This document shows positions 37,880 to 60,846 of a stretch of 64,000 bases of DNA, one piece after another. The translations under genes were made by a program, and so were the position numbers. The DNA is taken from NCBI GenBank assembly GCA_054601695.1, contig BAAHQB010000098.1, positions 620,001 to 684,000 of the forward strand, written 5' to 3'. A model generated the notes under the pieces. It saw only the letters and a list, made by a program, of their open reading frames with translations, was not told the origin of the DNA and ran no database searches. Source of the stretch: Amorphochlora amoebiformis. Lineage: Eukaryota > Cercozoa > Chlorarachniophyceae. Within the stretch, counting starts at the first letter, position 1, and each line of letters opens with the position of its first letter.

Positions 37880-38000
37880 CTAAACATATGACCTCTCGCA
37901 GTGGAAGAGGGGAGAAGAATCGTCCATACTTATGAATATTAGGAATCATACGCTCCAGTTGGGACTGATCAGAATATATATATTTAGATATAATGAATAA

Positions 38001-38046
<46 letters not shown>

Positions 38047-38048
38047 AA

Positions 38049-38117
<69 letters not shown>

Positions 38118-38154
38118 ATGTACGTACAATACACTGTTGTTGGCTATGTGTACA

Positions 38155-38200
<46 letters not shown>

Positions 38201-38205
38201 TATAT

Positions 38206-38357
<152 letters not shown>

Positions 38358-38459
38358 CATACATATATACATGTACATATATATATATATATATATATAT
38401 TTATACTTGTGTATCATATGCGTAACATGTGTATGAACATATGTAGGAATAGGTTATTT

Positions 38460-38496
<37 letters not shown>

Positions 38497-38518
38497 ATAT
38501 ATATATATATATAGGGTG

Positions 38519-39255
38519 ACTAGTGTTAGGGATAGGGTTAGGATCAGATTATTCAGCATGTATTAGTCCGAGGACCATTGACTCGGGTAAGGGTTAGGGT
38601 TAGGGTAAGGGTTAGGGTTAGGGTTAGGGTTAGGGTTAGGGTTAGGATGAGGGTTAGGGTTAATTAGGGTTAGGATGAGGGTTAGGGTTAGGGATAGGGT
38701 TAAGGTTAGGGTTAGGGTTAGGGTTAGGGTTAGGATGAGGGTTAGGGTTAATTAGGGTTAGGATGAGGGTTAGGGTTAGGGATAGGGTTAAGGTTAGGGT
38801 TAGGGTTAGGGTTAGGGTTAGGGTTCGGATGAGGGTTAGGGTTAATTAGGGTTAGGATGAGGGTTAGGGTTAGGGATAGGGTAAAGGTTAGGGTTAGGGT
38901 TAGGGTTACGATGAGGGTTAGGGTTAATTAGGGTTAGGATGAGGGTTAGGGTTAGGGTTAGGGTTAGGGATAGGGCTAATGGTAGCGTTAGGGTTAGGAT
39001 TTAGGGTTAGGGATAGGGTTAGGGATAGGTTAAGGTTAGGGTGAGGGTTAGGGTTAGGGTTAGGGATAGGGTTAGGGATAGGGTTAAGGTTAGGGTTAGG
39101 GTTAGGGTTAGGGTTAGGGATAGGGTTAAGATTAGGGTTAGGGTTAGGGTTAAGGATAGGGTTAGGGATAGGGTTAAGGGGCTGGGGTTAGGTTAGGGAT
39201 AGGGTTAGGGTAGGGTCAGAATTGGGATTATTATGTCAGGGTTAGGGTTAGGGTA
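38519..39255. repeat. TTAGGG-variant array with higher-order structure
   Basis: Over 700 bp of TTAGGG with variants (TTAGGA, TTAGGGA, TAATTAGGG). A block of about 105 bp containing ggatgagggttagggttaat and gggatagggttaaggtt repeats four or more times. At the left end, 38526-38584 carries a unique segment (ggatcagattattcagcatg then tagtccgaggaccattgact) also found at 59.4 kb. Confidence 0.9.
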
Positions 39256-39258
39256 ATA

Positions 39259-39290
<32 letters not shown>

Positions 39291-39327
39291 AATATATATA
39301 TACATATATATACATATATATATATTA

Positions 39328-39375
<48 letters not shown>

Positions 39376-39483
39376 TACCCATATACCTGATGTATACACG
39401 TATTCATATTTTACAGAGCACAAATATAGACATACACTTATATGGAATCTCATAACCTAGCCCTACTCCCAACACCCTCTCAC

Positions 39484-39540
39484 CTCGCACTTTCCAACTT
39501 TAGTAGCATCTGTCAGACGGATGTGCTCTTCCACTTTGGC
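39484..39540 (-). CDS. Orphan exon, possibly N-terminal ISN1
   Basis: Bounded by AATTTAG and a strong GAG/GTGAGAG donor, it reads [19 protein letters not shown] (19 codons, phase 0 both sides). The sequence is convincingly coding. It could be an upstream ISN1 exon by position and strand, but I see no diagnostic motif. Confidence 0.45.
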
Positions 39541-39671
39541 CTAAATTAACCCCAGAGGCACGTGTTAGTTGTGAAATTTACTTTATATGTATGTGTGTAT
39601 GTATGTGTGTGTGTATATATATATATATACAAATTGCATATTATATACATGTAAATTTATTTATACATATA

Positions 39672-39740
<69 letters not shown>

Positions 39741-40068
39741 GTATATATAAAGTATATATATATATATATATCATATATAATATGTATTCTACATATTATT
39801 ATTAATATTATTATATACATATATATATATATATATATACAAATATACAAATATACACATATATATATAGTATATTTAAGTATATATACATATAATATAT
39901 ATAAGTATATGTAATAATATACATACATATATGTAATAATATACATACATATATATATACATATATATATATATATTATATATATATATATGTATATATG
40001 TATATATAGATACATATATATTATATATGTATATATATATATTTTATACATTATATAATATGTATTCT

Positions 40069-40071
40069 ACA

Positions 40072-40112
<41 letters not shown>
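40069..40112. repeat. (TTA)n trinucleotide repeat
   Basis: About 13 units of ATT between TA tracts. Related TA blocks carrying gtaataatatacatacatat occur as several copies over 39910-40260. Confidence 0.9.
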
Positions 40113-40125
<13 letters not shown>

Positions 40126-40261
40126 TAAATATACATATATATACGTATATATATATAGTATATTTAAGTATATATATATATATATATTATATATAAATAA
40201 ATGTAATAATATACATACATATATGTAATAATATACATACATATATATACATATACATATA

Positions 40262-40302
<41 letters not shown>

Positions 40303-40303
40303 G

Positions 40304-40346
<43 letters not shown>

Positions 40347-40428
40347 GATACATATATATATATATATATACATACATATATATATATATATATATATTAT
40401 ATATGTATATATATATAATATATATATT

Positions 40429-40465
<37 letters not shown>

Positions 40466-40489
40466 GTCATCAACACGAGCCTTTCTCAG

Positions 40490-40594
40490 GATGGGGTAAA
40501 TTTGGCGAGGAGATTAGGGTTGGATTTACGAAGGTTTAGATTCGAGACCATGTATATGTGCACAAATATGAATATGTATATGTATTCATGCATA

Positions 40595-40639
<45 letters not shown>

Positions 40640-40783
40640 CACACACATATATATATATAATATACATATTAATATATATATAAATACATATTTAGAATAT
40701 ATAGAACGGGCACAGGGTACAGGTGGACTTTGAATTTTCCGACAAGCGTGAAAACTGAGTTTCAAGGAGAGAGACACGATTAG
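40490..40783 (+). CDS. Possible two-exon reading frame, unrecognised
   Basis: 40490-40557 follows TTTCTCAG and reads [20 protein letters not shown]. It can splice at GTGCAC to 40723-40783 (after GGTACAG), which in the matching phase reads [19 protein letters not shown] and stops. Both pieces are short. On this strand it would be nested opposite the proposed 5' part of ISN1. Confidence 0.28.
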
Positions 40784-40960
40784 GGTGTGCGATTCTAAGG
40801 CAGTTGTATTGGGTGGTGTGGTACGAAGGGTGGGATAAGGATGTGAGAGAAAGGGGGTTACTTCGATATCGATTAGGGCGTCCTCGAGGCTGATGTATTC
40901 ATGTGAATTTATAAAAGTACAAGTACACGCGTACGAGCATATTTACGTAAAGTCCTATCG

Positions 40961-41008
<48 letters not shown>

Positions 41009-41037
41009 CTCGGGTGAAAACATACACAATATATGCA

Positions 41038-41085
<48 letters not shown>

Positions 41086-41138
41086 GTATGTATATATATA
41101 CATATATATAATATATATATACATATATGTGTGTATTT

Positions 41139-41177
<39 letters not shown>

Positions 41178-41244
41178 AATTATATATATATATATATGTA
41201 TATAATATATATTATATATGTATGAAACTAGGGTGAAAACATAC

Positions 41245-41390
<146 letters not shown>

Positions 41391-41452
41391 TACATATACA
41401 TATACATACATACATATACATGAACACATACATACGTACATATGAACATTAC

Positions 41453-41502
41453 CTGATTCTCTCCTCGTGTACCATAGATTTGACAATCTCATGAAGCTGG
41501 AA
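41453..41502 (-). CDS. Orphan exon, possible start region of ISN1
   Basis: Between TTGATTAG and a GTAATG donor the minus strand reads [16 protein letters not shown], helical and plausible protein, phase 2 out. It lies just upstream of the orphan exon at 39.5 kb on the same strand and about 470 bp from the divergent GDA1/CD39 gene. Membership in ISN1 is inference. Confidence 0.4.
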
Positions 41503-41971
41503 CTAATCAAAAGAACACTATTTCATTCACATATCCCATCGCTTACGTAATCCAAAAGGCCTTCCACTCCGCATTACCCCTCCACCCTCCCCCCTCACGC
41601 GCATTGGTACACTTTCCCATCCTTTCGTCCTCTGATGTTGTTGCCCTCTTTAGCCCCTATCCTCCTCCCCTCTCTAAATCTCCGGTACCTTCTCGGAGAT
41701 GAGAGGCTCGTTGAAGCTATGCAGGCCCCTCAAACGGCCGATTCTCAGCGCCTCTGGAACCCATCTGGACAGATTCCGCCGCAGAGCTAATTATTGAACC
41801 ACAAATGAACAAATTTTATTCTTTTGGAAATCACCATAGCATGTAAACGAGTGAAGACGAATGAAGGAGGCGACCGGCCATTTAAGCTCGGGTCTGGTTG
41901 GATTTTGCCCGTTAGTAACATCCAGTAACGGGCAGTGGCGGATTCATGTGGTTTCGGGAATACCAATTCCA
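41503..41971. promoter_or_regulatory. Non-repetitive spacer upstream of the GDA1/CD39 gene
   Basis: About 470 bp of ordinary-composition DNA without TA arrays, between a leftward orphan exon and the rightward GDA1/CD39 start. An earlier in-frame ATG for the latter occurs at 41861. It probably carries promoter elements for one or both directions. No specific motif is claimed. Confidence 0.4.
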
Positions 41972-43903
41972 ATGGCGTCCCCAACGCACATACTGGCAGT
42001 AGTCTTGATCGCTTCTGGGGCGTTGGGAGCAAGGAAGACGTATGAAAAGGGTTTGACGACGGCACAGATGCGTCTTGAATCCGCTCATGAGGGATTGGGG
42101 GTGATCGATGCCGCCCGTCGGTGTGCTCTGATCGGCGACGTGGGATCGACCAAAACCGAGCTCTCTCTGTCATGCACAGATTCCTCGAAAAGGCTGAAGT
42201 TCATGGGATCATGTACTCGTGCAAATCGCTCATCCTTCAGTGAAATCTTGAATGCTGGAGATCTCTGTTTTAAGGTTGAAAGAAAGATAGAGTGGGAGAG
42301 GTGCTCTGATTCAAACCTGTTCATTTACATGAAAACTTTCATTTTCCCAATGCTCAAACACCCATGTACAATTATATTCAGCCAGTATGTATGTTATTAG
42401 GGGTCCCAAATCCCAATGTACATATTTACACGTCTAGCTACCAGATCTGCCCCGTAAACAAATTTGCACATAGTCACAAGTGTGCTTACATATAAAAACG
42501 GTTCAGGCATCAACCATGTTTAATCTGTGCGAGGCTGATTTAGTCGACGATACGACTCATTTAAGTAAGAAAATGCATAGCCTCTACTTCATTGGATCTG
42601 GATTCTCCCAGTGGAAGACATTCCTACAGCAGGTTCCAGCGTATTTCATCGCCACTGCGGGAATGCGTATCTGGGCTAATTCCCACGACGCGAAAGGGTT
42701 ATCCGTTGAGGAGAAGCTAAAATCTTCTCTTGAAAAGGTGTCGATATTATTATATTGCAATCACGTTACACAACTCATTCCCGGTGCATTTTGCAGTGCT
42801 ACGGGAAGCCAGGGCTGAAGACGAGCTTTATGATCAGCTCTGGTCTGCTGGAAGCTTATATGGGCTTTATAACGATCCCGGAGCAGCAGAGGGACCTAGA
42901 TCCTAGTGATAGGGTCAACGACACCACACGTACTGCATATGTTGAGATCGGAGGCTCCTCACTTCAAGTTGCACTTGCCTGTCCAAGTGAAACTGGCAGG
43001 GAGACTCTCCATTCTAAGATGGTACTGGTGGAGACCCAAGGATTTGTACGGACGCCAGTTATACAGGCTATCGGAGAGCACCAAGGAAGCATTGAGATCT
43101 TTGGAAAGAGCATCCTAGGCGGAGGAGTAAATCGCGTGATGCTCCGGGTCCTTAAAAACGTCGTCAACGGCAACGGCGAAGCGACGACGTCATGCTTGAA
43201 GGATGGAATCTCAATCACGCTGAATGCAACCTCTGACTGTATTCAGATCAAGAAGAATGGACAATGGCTGTCGAACGCAAACACGTGGGTCTCGAAACCT
43301 ATGAACCTCGACAATTCAATATGTCGTCATGTATCTGCGCTAAAGCAACCGTTGATCGTCTCAGGATCTCAAGACAGCAGAGGTAAACTCCAGAAGTGTC
43401 TGGCAGAGGTCAACCGGGTGTTCATGGGAAACGATGAGCTGCGTAGCCCTGTTCCATTATCAAAAAGCTTTTCACACATTCGAGAGATGGCCGCGAGATG
43501 TAGCACAGATGGCTATGAGAAACTAACCACCGTCGTCAAGACTGGCCCAATATCTAAAAGCTCCATGGGTTCCTCGAGATATCACACCGTCAACGACTTC
43601 TCTGAAGCTCTTTCGCATCTGGCTGATGAACCGGTCGAGTCCCAGTATGACTTAGCGACAGTGGTCACCGGAGCGATAGCTCTGTCAATCATCACGTCGA
43701 CGAAACTCTCCAACGACGTGACCGTCGGCAGCGGCGCTGAGTGGTCACTGGCCGCTGCAAAACTCCATTTAGCAATCAATCCTGAAGTGTCCAGTTCCTT
43801 TTTTAAAGAGCTTGGGTACCAAATAAATAGCGATAAATTGGATCCTGAGGATGATCTCGTAGTCTATGAACGACGCCTCCGTGAAGATTTTATCAATCCT
43901 TGA
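41972..43903 (+). CDS. GDA1/CD39-family nucleoside phosphatase (apyrase-like)
   Basis: Three exons, 41972-42274, 42507-42737 and 42797-43903, join in phase 0 to give 546 residues. The family hydrolyses nucleoside di- and triphosphates, usually outside the cell or in the secretory lumen. I chose the ATG at 41972 because it gives a short signal-like start (MASPTHILAVVLIASGAL); an in-frame ATG at 41861 is possible. Apyrase motifs are seen in order: DVGSTKTELS (ACR1; the usual Thr-Arg is Thr-Glu here), FIATAGMRIW (ACR3), LLEAYMGFITI (the catalytic Glu region), VEIGGSSLQVAL (ACR4) and a C-terminal GAEWSLAAAK (ACR5-like). No clear C-terminal membrane anchor is seen. The two introns are short (232 and 59 bp) and unusually free of TA arrays for this window. 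Confidence 0.9.
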
Positions 43904-44158
43904 AGCAAAGTAACTTTAAAGAGCTTTACGTGTCGCCAAATTCATTAAAATGTCATTAAGTCACCTTCAAAAATAGCTGTTATGATCCTGTCAGCATAGT
44001 GAAATTAATTTACCCATGTGTCAGGTGTGTGTTACATGTGTGCATATATATACGGTCACATGTATAGTAGTTGTATATATATATATATATATATATGTAT
44101 ATGAAGTTAACACATAGTGTATCTATGATATGTATATCAATGTAATAATTATATATAT

Positions 44159-44241
<83 letters not shown>

Positions 44242-44866
44242 GTGTGTTCCATATGATATATAATATATATATATAATATTAATATGTATAATATATATAT
44301 ACTCTATGATATACATGTATATCATATATATATATATATGTGTGTGTACAATGTATATACATTGATATAATTAAGTATATATAATATTCAATTATATAAT
44401 TATATAGTATTCAGTTATATAATTATAATTTTATTGTAATATGAACACTAATATAATCATATATCATGATACGTATTTACATACACAAATAAGGGTATTT
44501 GTTCAATGTATCATGGTGCATAATATCATATGATCTACCCTTTACATACACATATGTGACTAGGTTGTCAAGTAGTTCGTTCAAATTATGCCAACCCACC
44601 CCGTTCTAATTCCTTCCTACTCTTCTAACCTTACCAACAACTAGATAAGATTCGTGCTCGTAAATATACCTTGCTTTCTACGATGGTTGCTACTAGTCCA
44701 GGGGGTTGGTTGGTCTACTGTCAAGGTCGGGGAGGGACGCCATTTTCTGGATTCCGTGGCGAATTAATATTACCATTCAATTTTTCGGCTAGAAGAAATA
44801 TCTCGGCTTTCCCGCCAAGAAACCCCGCTGGCTTCGGAGATCGATCCACCGCACGCACGATAAGCC
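43904..44866. other. Spacer between two same-strand genes
   Basis: Follows the GDA1/CD39 stop. 44040-44500 is TA-rich with interruptions. 44560-44866 is ordinary DNA and probably holds the CCT2 promoter and 5' leader. The open frames on both strands at 44671-45021 overlap CCT2 in other frames and look like shadows. Confidence 0.5.
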
Positions 44867-48785
<3,919 letters not shown>

Positions 48786-49428
48786 TGCGGCACAAGGCCG
48801 TAAATTAGGGCCGGTGGCGGCGAAGACATGGTCAAGAACGCTACAGCTAACATTGTATGGATATTGGAATACTAGTGGCGGCCAGCGTAGCGGCGGGCTC
48901 CAACGCAGTGGCAGGCGAACAGCGAATTCAAATAAATTAAAAGTATTTCATATTCATAAATCTAAATCGATTATCTAGGATCTAGAGGATTCTAGATTAT
49001 CACCAAGAATTTTATTAATGTATTCTTCCTACTGGTTCTAGCAAGTATAGTAATGGCTGGAGCACTAGAGGTAATCTCACTGAGCCTATGTAATTTATTA
49101 TATACTACTAGTACCTAGAGTACTATGATCTAGATGGTATATCTAGTATATACTAGATGTATACTAGATATATATATATATATATATATCTTATATATAT
49201 ATATATGCAATTACATGTACTAGCTAGCTAGATGTATTATATATTTTATTGTTTTTGTATATTCTAGATATTATTTACACTGTATATCTAGATATGTGTA
49301 GTTTATAAATATATTCGGACTGTCAAATATCTAGAATATATATTCTAGATATTTCTAGTTATTGCGTAGAAAGATAACATATTTTATTTTTGTAGTATAC
49401 GTTACGTTATATAATTATAATTAAAATT
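48786..49428. other. CTAG-rich spacer between CCT2 and kinase gene ends
   Basis: Tail-to-tail spacer between the CCT2 stop and the inositol polyphosphate kinase stop. The first 100 bp are GC-rich. From about 48955 to 49345 the DNA is dense in CTAG (gatctagaggattctagatt, tactactagtacctagagta and others). It shares gtacctagagtac with the spacer near 61950. No coding frame was found. Confidence 0.6.
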
Positions 49429-54368
<4,940 letters not shown>

Positions 54369-54440
54369 GTGTCACGCATTTAAGGATATCTTAGCATAGA
54401 TATCTGAAGTATCTTATATTAGATAACAGAATCGCTGGCA
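54369..54440. promoter_or_regulatory. 72-bp spacer between two divergent start codons
   Basis: It separates the proposed kinase ATG (minus) from the SH3BGR-like ATG (plus). It contains an imperfect palindrome, gatatcttagcatagatatc (54385-54404). No TATA box is claimed. If either start is wrong, the spacer is larger. Confidence 0.5.
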
Positions 54441-55028
54441 ATGGAGGGTAAGAATAGGCGTTGTGCATGGTAGCTTGCCGCGCATTTCACACCACGATTC
54501 ACCGAGACTCCGCGGAATGCAAGCCCGAGCCCTGAATCCTCCCGCATAACCAATCAGGCCCGCCAGCTAAAACAGAGGCGAAGGCCGAAAGAAAGGCGGC
54601 CAAGCCACCAGCAAAGGCAAAAGGCGGGGCCGTGTCCGGAATACCTAACCACCCTGAAACCCCAGGGGAAAAGGGGAATTATTCTGAGGGAAAGGGGGAA
54701 GGAGGAGGCGAGGTTAGCAAAGAAGTGGTGTTGTTGTATTCGTCGTATGGGAGCGGAAACGTTTTGGTGCGAAAGCAGACGACGTGGCTTAGGTATCCGA
54801 TGCACTGTTCAATCTTTCTTTGGTTTCAGTTTTGAACAATTTATCTTTCTATGGGAGTGAGCTATTGTTGGGTTGTAGCGGGTAGTCAGGGATGAGATGG
54901 TGGTATTCTTATCTTCATCGAAGCAAAATAACTTCATAATATAGATTATATATATACATATATATATATATATGTGTGTGTGTGTATACATATATGTATA
55001 TGCGTATGTGTGTACATAAAAAAATACG

Positions 55029-55068
<40 letters not shown>

Positions 55069-55393
55069 GTATATATTTAAGAATTATGTATACATGTGAA
55101 TATGTGTAACTTGCATTGTATACGTGTACGCATCTTAATATATTATTCACATATGTATATAGAAATCTGTTCCTACATCATAAGAAGCTGAAACTGAAGG
55201 AGGTGCTTACCCGTTCCCTCACCCATAACCCCGACCATAATCGCAACTCCCACCCTCAAGCCTGACCTTACACTCATCCCTGACGCTGTCAGACCCTAGT
55301 CCCCTTGGATAGGCTCAGACATGATACATGCATAGATTTACATTTGATATAATTTTTATACATGTATGTATAATATTTACATATAAACATATA

Positions 55394-55428
<35 letters not shown>

Positions 55429-55963
55429 AATATATATATATATATGTAACTATATATTTATATATACACATATATATATATGTATATATGCATATATATA
55501 TAAAAATATATATATTTTTTCATACTATATATATCTATTTATATATATGTGTGTGTATTTATGTTATAGCTAAAATATTTATATACTAAGCAGTACATAT
55601 ATTTAGTACAAACTATATGCATCTATGACAGGTGGACGGCACAAAGTGTGTCGGTGTGCGAAAAAATCTATGGGAGATAAGCAAAAGAAGGTCGTATCCT
55701 CAGGTACGTACTATAAATATATATATATGTTAATGTTTGTCAATAAACATTACACATGTATATATATATATATATATATGGTTTTATATGTAAATATATA
55801 TATATATATATAGATATATATATTCTTATATATAAATATTATGTTATCACATATATACAAAACATGTACACATACACATAGACACTCTACACATACATAG
55901 TACATATGTACGTGAGCGAAAATTTAGTATATATACAAATATATAATATAATACTTATTATAC

Positions 55964-56011
<48 letters not shown>

Positions 56012-56299
56012 TAATATATATATATATATATATAAATATATATTGCAGATATTCATCCAAGACGGAACTAATCTTGACTACGTCGGCGACTATGCTAAAA
56101 TACACGTACGTACCTTAACCGTAACTGTAACCGTAACCGTCACCTCAACCGTTACCGTCAACAGCTAGCTGAGACATCTATATACTGTTAGGATATGGTA
56201 GAGCACGACCAGTTCTGGGAGACCTTCGAAGTGTGTCGTCTCCAAGATGATGAGAGTCCAATTAAAAATGTAAATAGCCAGGTATTTCAGAATGTACAT

Positions 56300-56340
<41 letters not shown>

Positions 56341-56523
56341 ATATATATATATATATTTATATGTATATATTTATATATATAGAATATATAATTTTGTACA
56401 TACATATATATATATATATATATGTGTGTATGTGTTTCTAGTTATCTTAGTACTATGTACACACAGAAGTATACGTGCGTGGAGGACGGTATTGTGGGCA
56501 GGCATAGGCTGGTACATATATAT

Positions 56524-56574
<51 letters not shown>

Positions 56575-56652
56575 GTATATATATATATATATTATATATA
56601 TATATATATGTATGTATGTATATATAAAATATATAGAAAATATACATTTGCA

Positions 56653-56688
<36 letters not shown>

Positions 56689-57262
56689 ATACGTACAACA
56701 TATATACATACACACCCTTTGTCCACATCAGTTTTTAGAGCTTAAATCCGTCCGACTTGAGTCCTACTACACATTTCTCCAAGACATCAATGTCAGAGAC
56801 ATCAAATCGCTCCGAAGCCTAGCCGCAGATCCAGATGAAATGGTAGCATTTTGTATATATATATGGATATATCCACAGCTGAATAATACGTGCATATGTG
56901 CGTATTCAAAGAACCTGAGGCTTTAGTGTCTGTTTATTTTATATCGACATGTATTAGTATTCACATATTTGCAGAATGATTTTTATACTACATATATACA
57001 TATATATATATATATATAATATATATATATATGGATTTATATATAGATATATATGTTATATATATGTGTCTATATCTAATTACACATACATACGTATATA
57101 CGTATATGTATGTATATGACACAGTGTTATATGGTGCTATATGGATGTGTGCGCACAATATGCATACATATGTACACAGGTATATATATATGTGTGTGTT
57201 GTATATAAGCGTGATATGTACTATGTAGATGAATGCAGTATATATATATATATATATATACG

Positions 57263-57313
<51 letters not shown>

Positions 57314-57668
57314 GTATATATATATATATGTGTATTTTATACGAATATATACACCACTTACAATATCAAACATATATATATATTATCTGTAAACATACAT
57401 ACAGATTTATGTTAACCAAATTCTGGGTCTATAATATAAGCATAGAATGCATATAATAATCTATATATATATTTATTAAAAAAAAAACCACCAATGGATT
57501 AAAGTTCTAACACTTTTGTTACACATACTGAAGAAATCCACTCTTGGTTCGCGTGGCGTTAATCCAGGCGCCATCGCCAAGCTTAAGGTACATATGTTAC
57601 AAATGTTATGTGGACATGTATTTCTGATATATATCACGTAATGTCGATAGCATACTGATCTCGAGATT

Positions 57669-57762
<94 letters not shown>

Positions 57763-57868
57763 GTATATATATGTATGTATGTGTGTGTGTATATATATAT
57801 ATGTATGTATATCTGTGTATGTATTTTTTGGTAGATAAATAAGAATTTTAAATATAATGTTTACATGT

Positions 57869-57926
<58 letters not shown>

Positions 57927-58202
57927 CCATGCACACATACACATACATACATACATACACACACATTTGTACTCACGACACATCCACATGCGATAATTCT
58001 CTCACAGGGAATAGTAGCCACGGTAGACCGTAATCGTACCGCATTCCGTATGGTTCGCGAAGCCATGAGTCAGAAGGACGACATGAAACTAGCGAATCTA
58101 TTCTCGCTTGAAGATGGAAAGGTTTCGTGCCTATTTTGCCAGTTTGATATCTTTTTTTCGAATATGCAGACACATACATATATATATATATGTATATGTA
58201 TG

Positions 58203-58237
<35 letters not shown>

Positions 58238-58324
58238 AAAGGTTTCGTGCCTATTTTGTCAGATTGATATCTTTTTTTCGAATATGCAGACACATACATA
58301 TATATATATATATGTATATGTATG

Positions 58325-58361
<37 letters not shown>

Positions 58362-58451
58362 AAAGGTTTCATGCCTATTTTATCAGATTGATATCTTTTT
58401 TCGAATATGCATATATATGTATATATATGTTTTTATATTTATACATATATG

Positions 58452-58498
<47 letters not shown>

Positions 58499-58801
58499 AT
58501 ATATAATATTTATATATATATAAATATATATATGTGTACGAGCTAGTATATTTGCATTAATGTTCAGATATTATTTTTTGTATACACATGTATATATACA
58601 TAAATATATATATATATATATATATGTATACTTATGTTAAGGTTACTTATGTATGATTGTATCTCCTCCCCTCTATACCGTTCTCTACGTATCTTGCTTC
58701 TCACACGTGGGGCTTTATCTATATCTGTTCTGAGTGGTGCAATTTTTCACCTTGTCTCGACTAACCCTCCGATATATATATATTTATGTATATGTGTGTA
58801 T

Positions 58802-58857
<56 letters not shown>

Positions 58858-59727
58858 TTACACGTTATACATATATGTATATACATATATATATATATGT
58901 ATATATATTTATGTATATATATTTTTATATGTGTATATAATTAATATAGAAATATATTAAAACGTGTTTGTATATATTAAATGTTATACATATCTATCTA
59001 CATAATAATATATCAATACATATATATACATATATATAAATTACATATGAATACATAAAAAACACATAAATTCTCGACACCCTAACCGAAAAAAAAAACA
59101 AAAAAAAAAAAATGCATAAATTAAAACGCTTCTCAACAGACGTTTCTCGACGGCATTATGACAATCGTCGCAACCGAGGTCGTGTCAGCAGATGGGATTT
59201 CCAAGGCCGTAAAAGCCATGATGACCGCGAACAGGATGAAATGGGCTATCAGACTGCTTGAGTATCTGCTTATCCCCCGGTCAGGGCTGTCCATGATTGG
59301 ATCACACGCGAGCCCGAACATAATGCAGTTTGGACGAAATAGGTTTGAGGATATGTGGTGTATGTATAGGGTTAGGGTTAGGGTTAGGATCAGATTATTC
59401 AGCATGTCTTAGTCCCAGGACCATTGACTCCTCCACAGGGTGGGGCTAGGTTAGGGTTAGGGTTAGGGTTTACATCTATACGGTCCATATATATATATAT
59501 GTATATATATATATGTGTGTGTATAAAAATCTCAACTAGTTTGAAATATAAACACGCACATTCTCTTCTCTCTCTCCTCTCTCTCTTCCCCATCTCTCTC
59601 TCTCTCTCCTCTCTCTCTCCTCTCTCCTCTCTCTCTCCTCTCTCCTCTCTCTCTCCTCTCTCCTCTCTCTCTCCTCTCTCCTCTCTCTCTCCTCTCTCCT
59701 CTCTCTCTCCTCTCTCCTCTCTCTCTC

Positions 59728-59773
<46 letters not shown>

Positions 59774-59943
59774 TCTCTCTCTCTCTCCTCCTCTCTCTTC
59801 CTCTCTCTCTCTCCTCTCTCTCTCCTCTCTCCTCTCTCTCTCCTCTCTCTCTTCACTATCTCTCTCTCTCTTCTCTCTCCGCTCTCTCCCTCTTCTCTCT
59901 CTCTCCTCTCTCTCTCCTCTCTCTCTCTCCTCTCTCTCTCTCT

Positions 59944-59978
<35 letters not shown>

Positions 59979-60088
59979 CTCTCTCTCTCCCCTATCTCTC
60001 TCCTCTCTCTCTCTCCTCTCTCTCTCTCCTCTCTCTCTCTCCTCTCTCTCCTCTCTTCTCTCTCCTCTCTCTCTCCTCTCTCTCTCTC

Positions 60089-60122
<34 letters not shown>

Positions 60123-60811
60123 CCCTCTCTCTCTCCTCTCTCTCTCTCTCCCCTCTCTCTCTCTTTCGGCCCCTCTCTCTCTCACTCTCTCTCTCTTCCT
60201 CTCTCTTTCGCTGCTAGCGTTTGCCCCACGCAGACTCCGCGGTTAACTCCGTAATCCTCTCAATCTCTTCCTCTATCTCCCCCCCCCCCCCCCCCCCTGT
60301 TGAAACCTTGTCACACCGTTTTTCTCTCAGGAACTTAATTAATCTCCTGTTGCTGCTCGCCGCCAGGGAGAGCCAACAAAACCTAATGCACTATCTTAAG
60401 TCGCTTACGGTGAGTACACACACACACATTTTCAGAAAAACAGAGAGGGGAGAGAGTGAGAAAGAAAGTGGGGGGGTTTTAGAGGTTTTCTTCGTGTTTG
60501 GAACTAAGTGTACTTAATACGTGTAGTGTACGTTTCCGTCAATATATGTATATATATGTATATATATATATAAATATATATATATACACGTGTATATATG
60601 TACATATATATATATGTATCTAATCACATTTTAAAACGTATGTTGTAAGTATGTGCGATGTATCTATATGCAAACAGTACACACATGTGTATATATATAA
60701 ATAGTACTCCCTCTCCATCACTGCAGGTAGCAAAGGACGACATCGGGGATATGGTAAAAATGTTCCGCAAATCCGGTAACATACTTCAACGTATGTTGTA
60801 TATATATATAT

Positions 60812-60846
<35 letters not shown>

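Noticed and set aside
59424-60254. 276-codon Ser/Leu-rich frame and opposing Arg/Glu frames
   Set aside because: Produced by the CT minisatellite inside an intron whose flanking exons join in phase.
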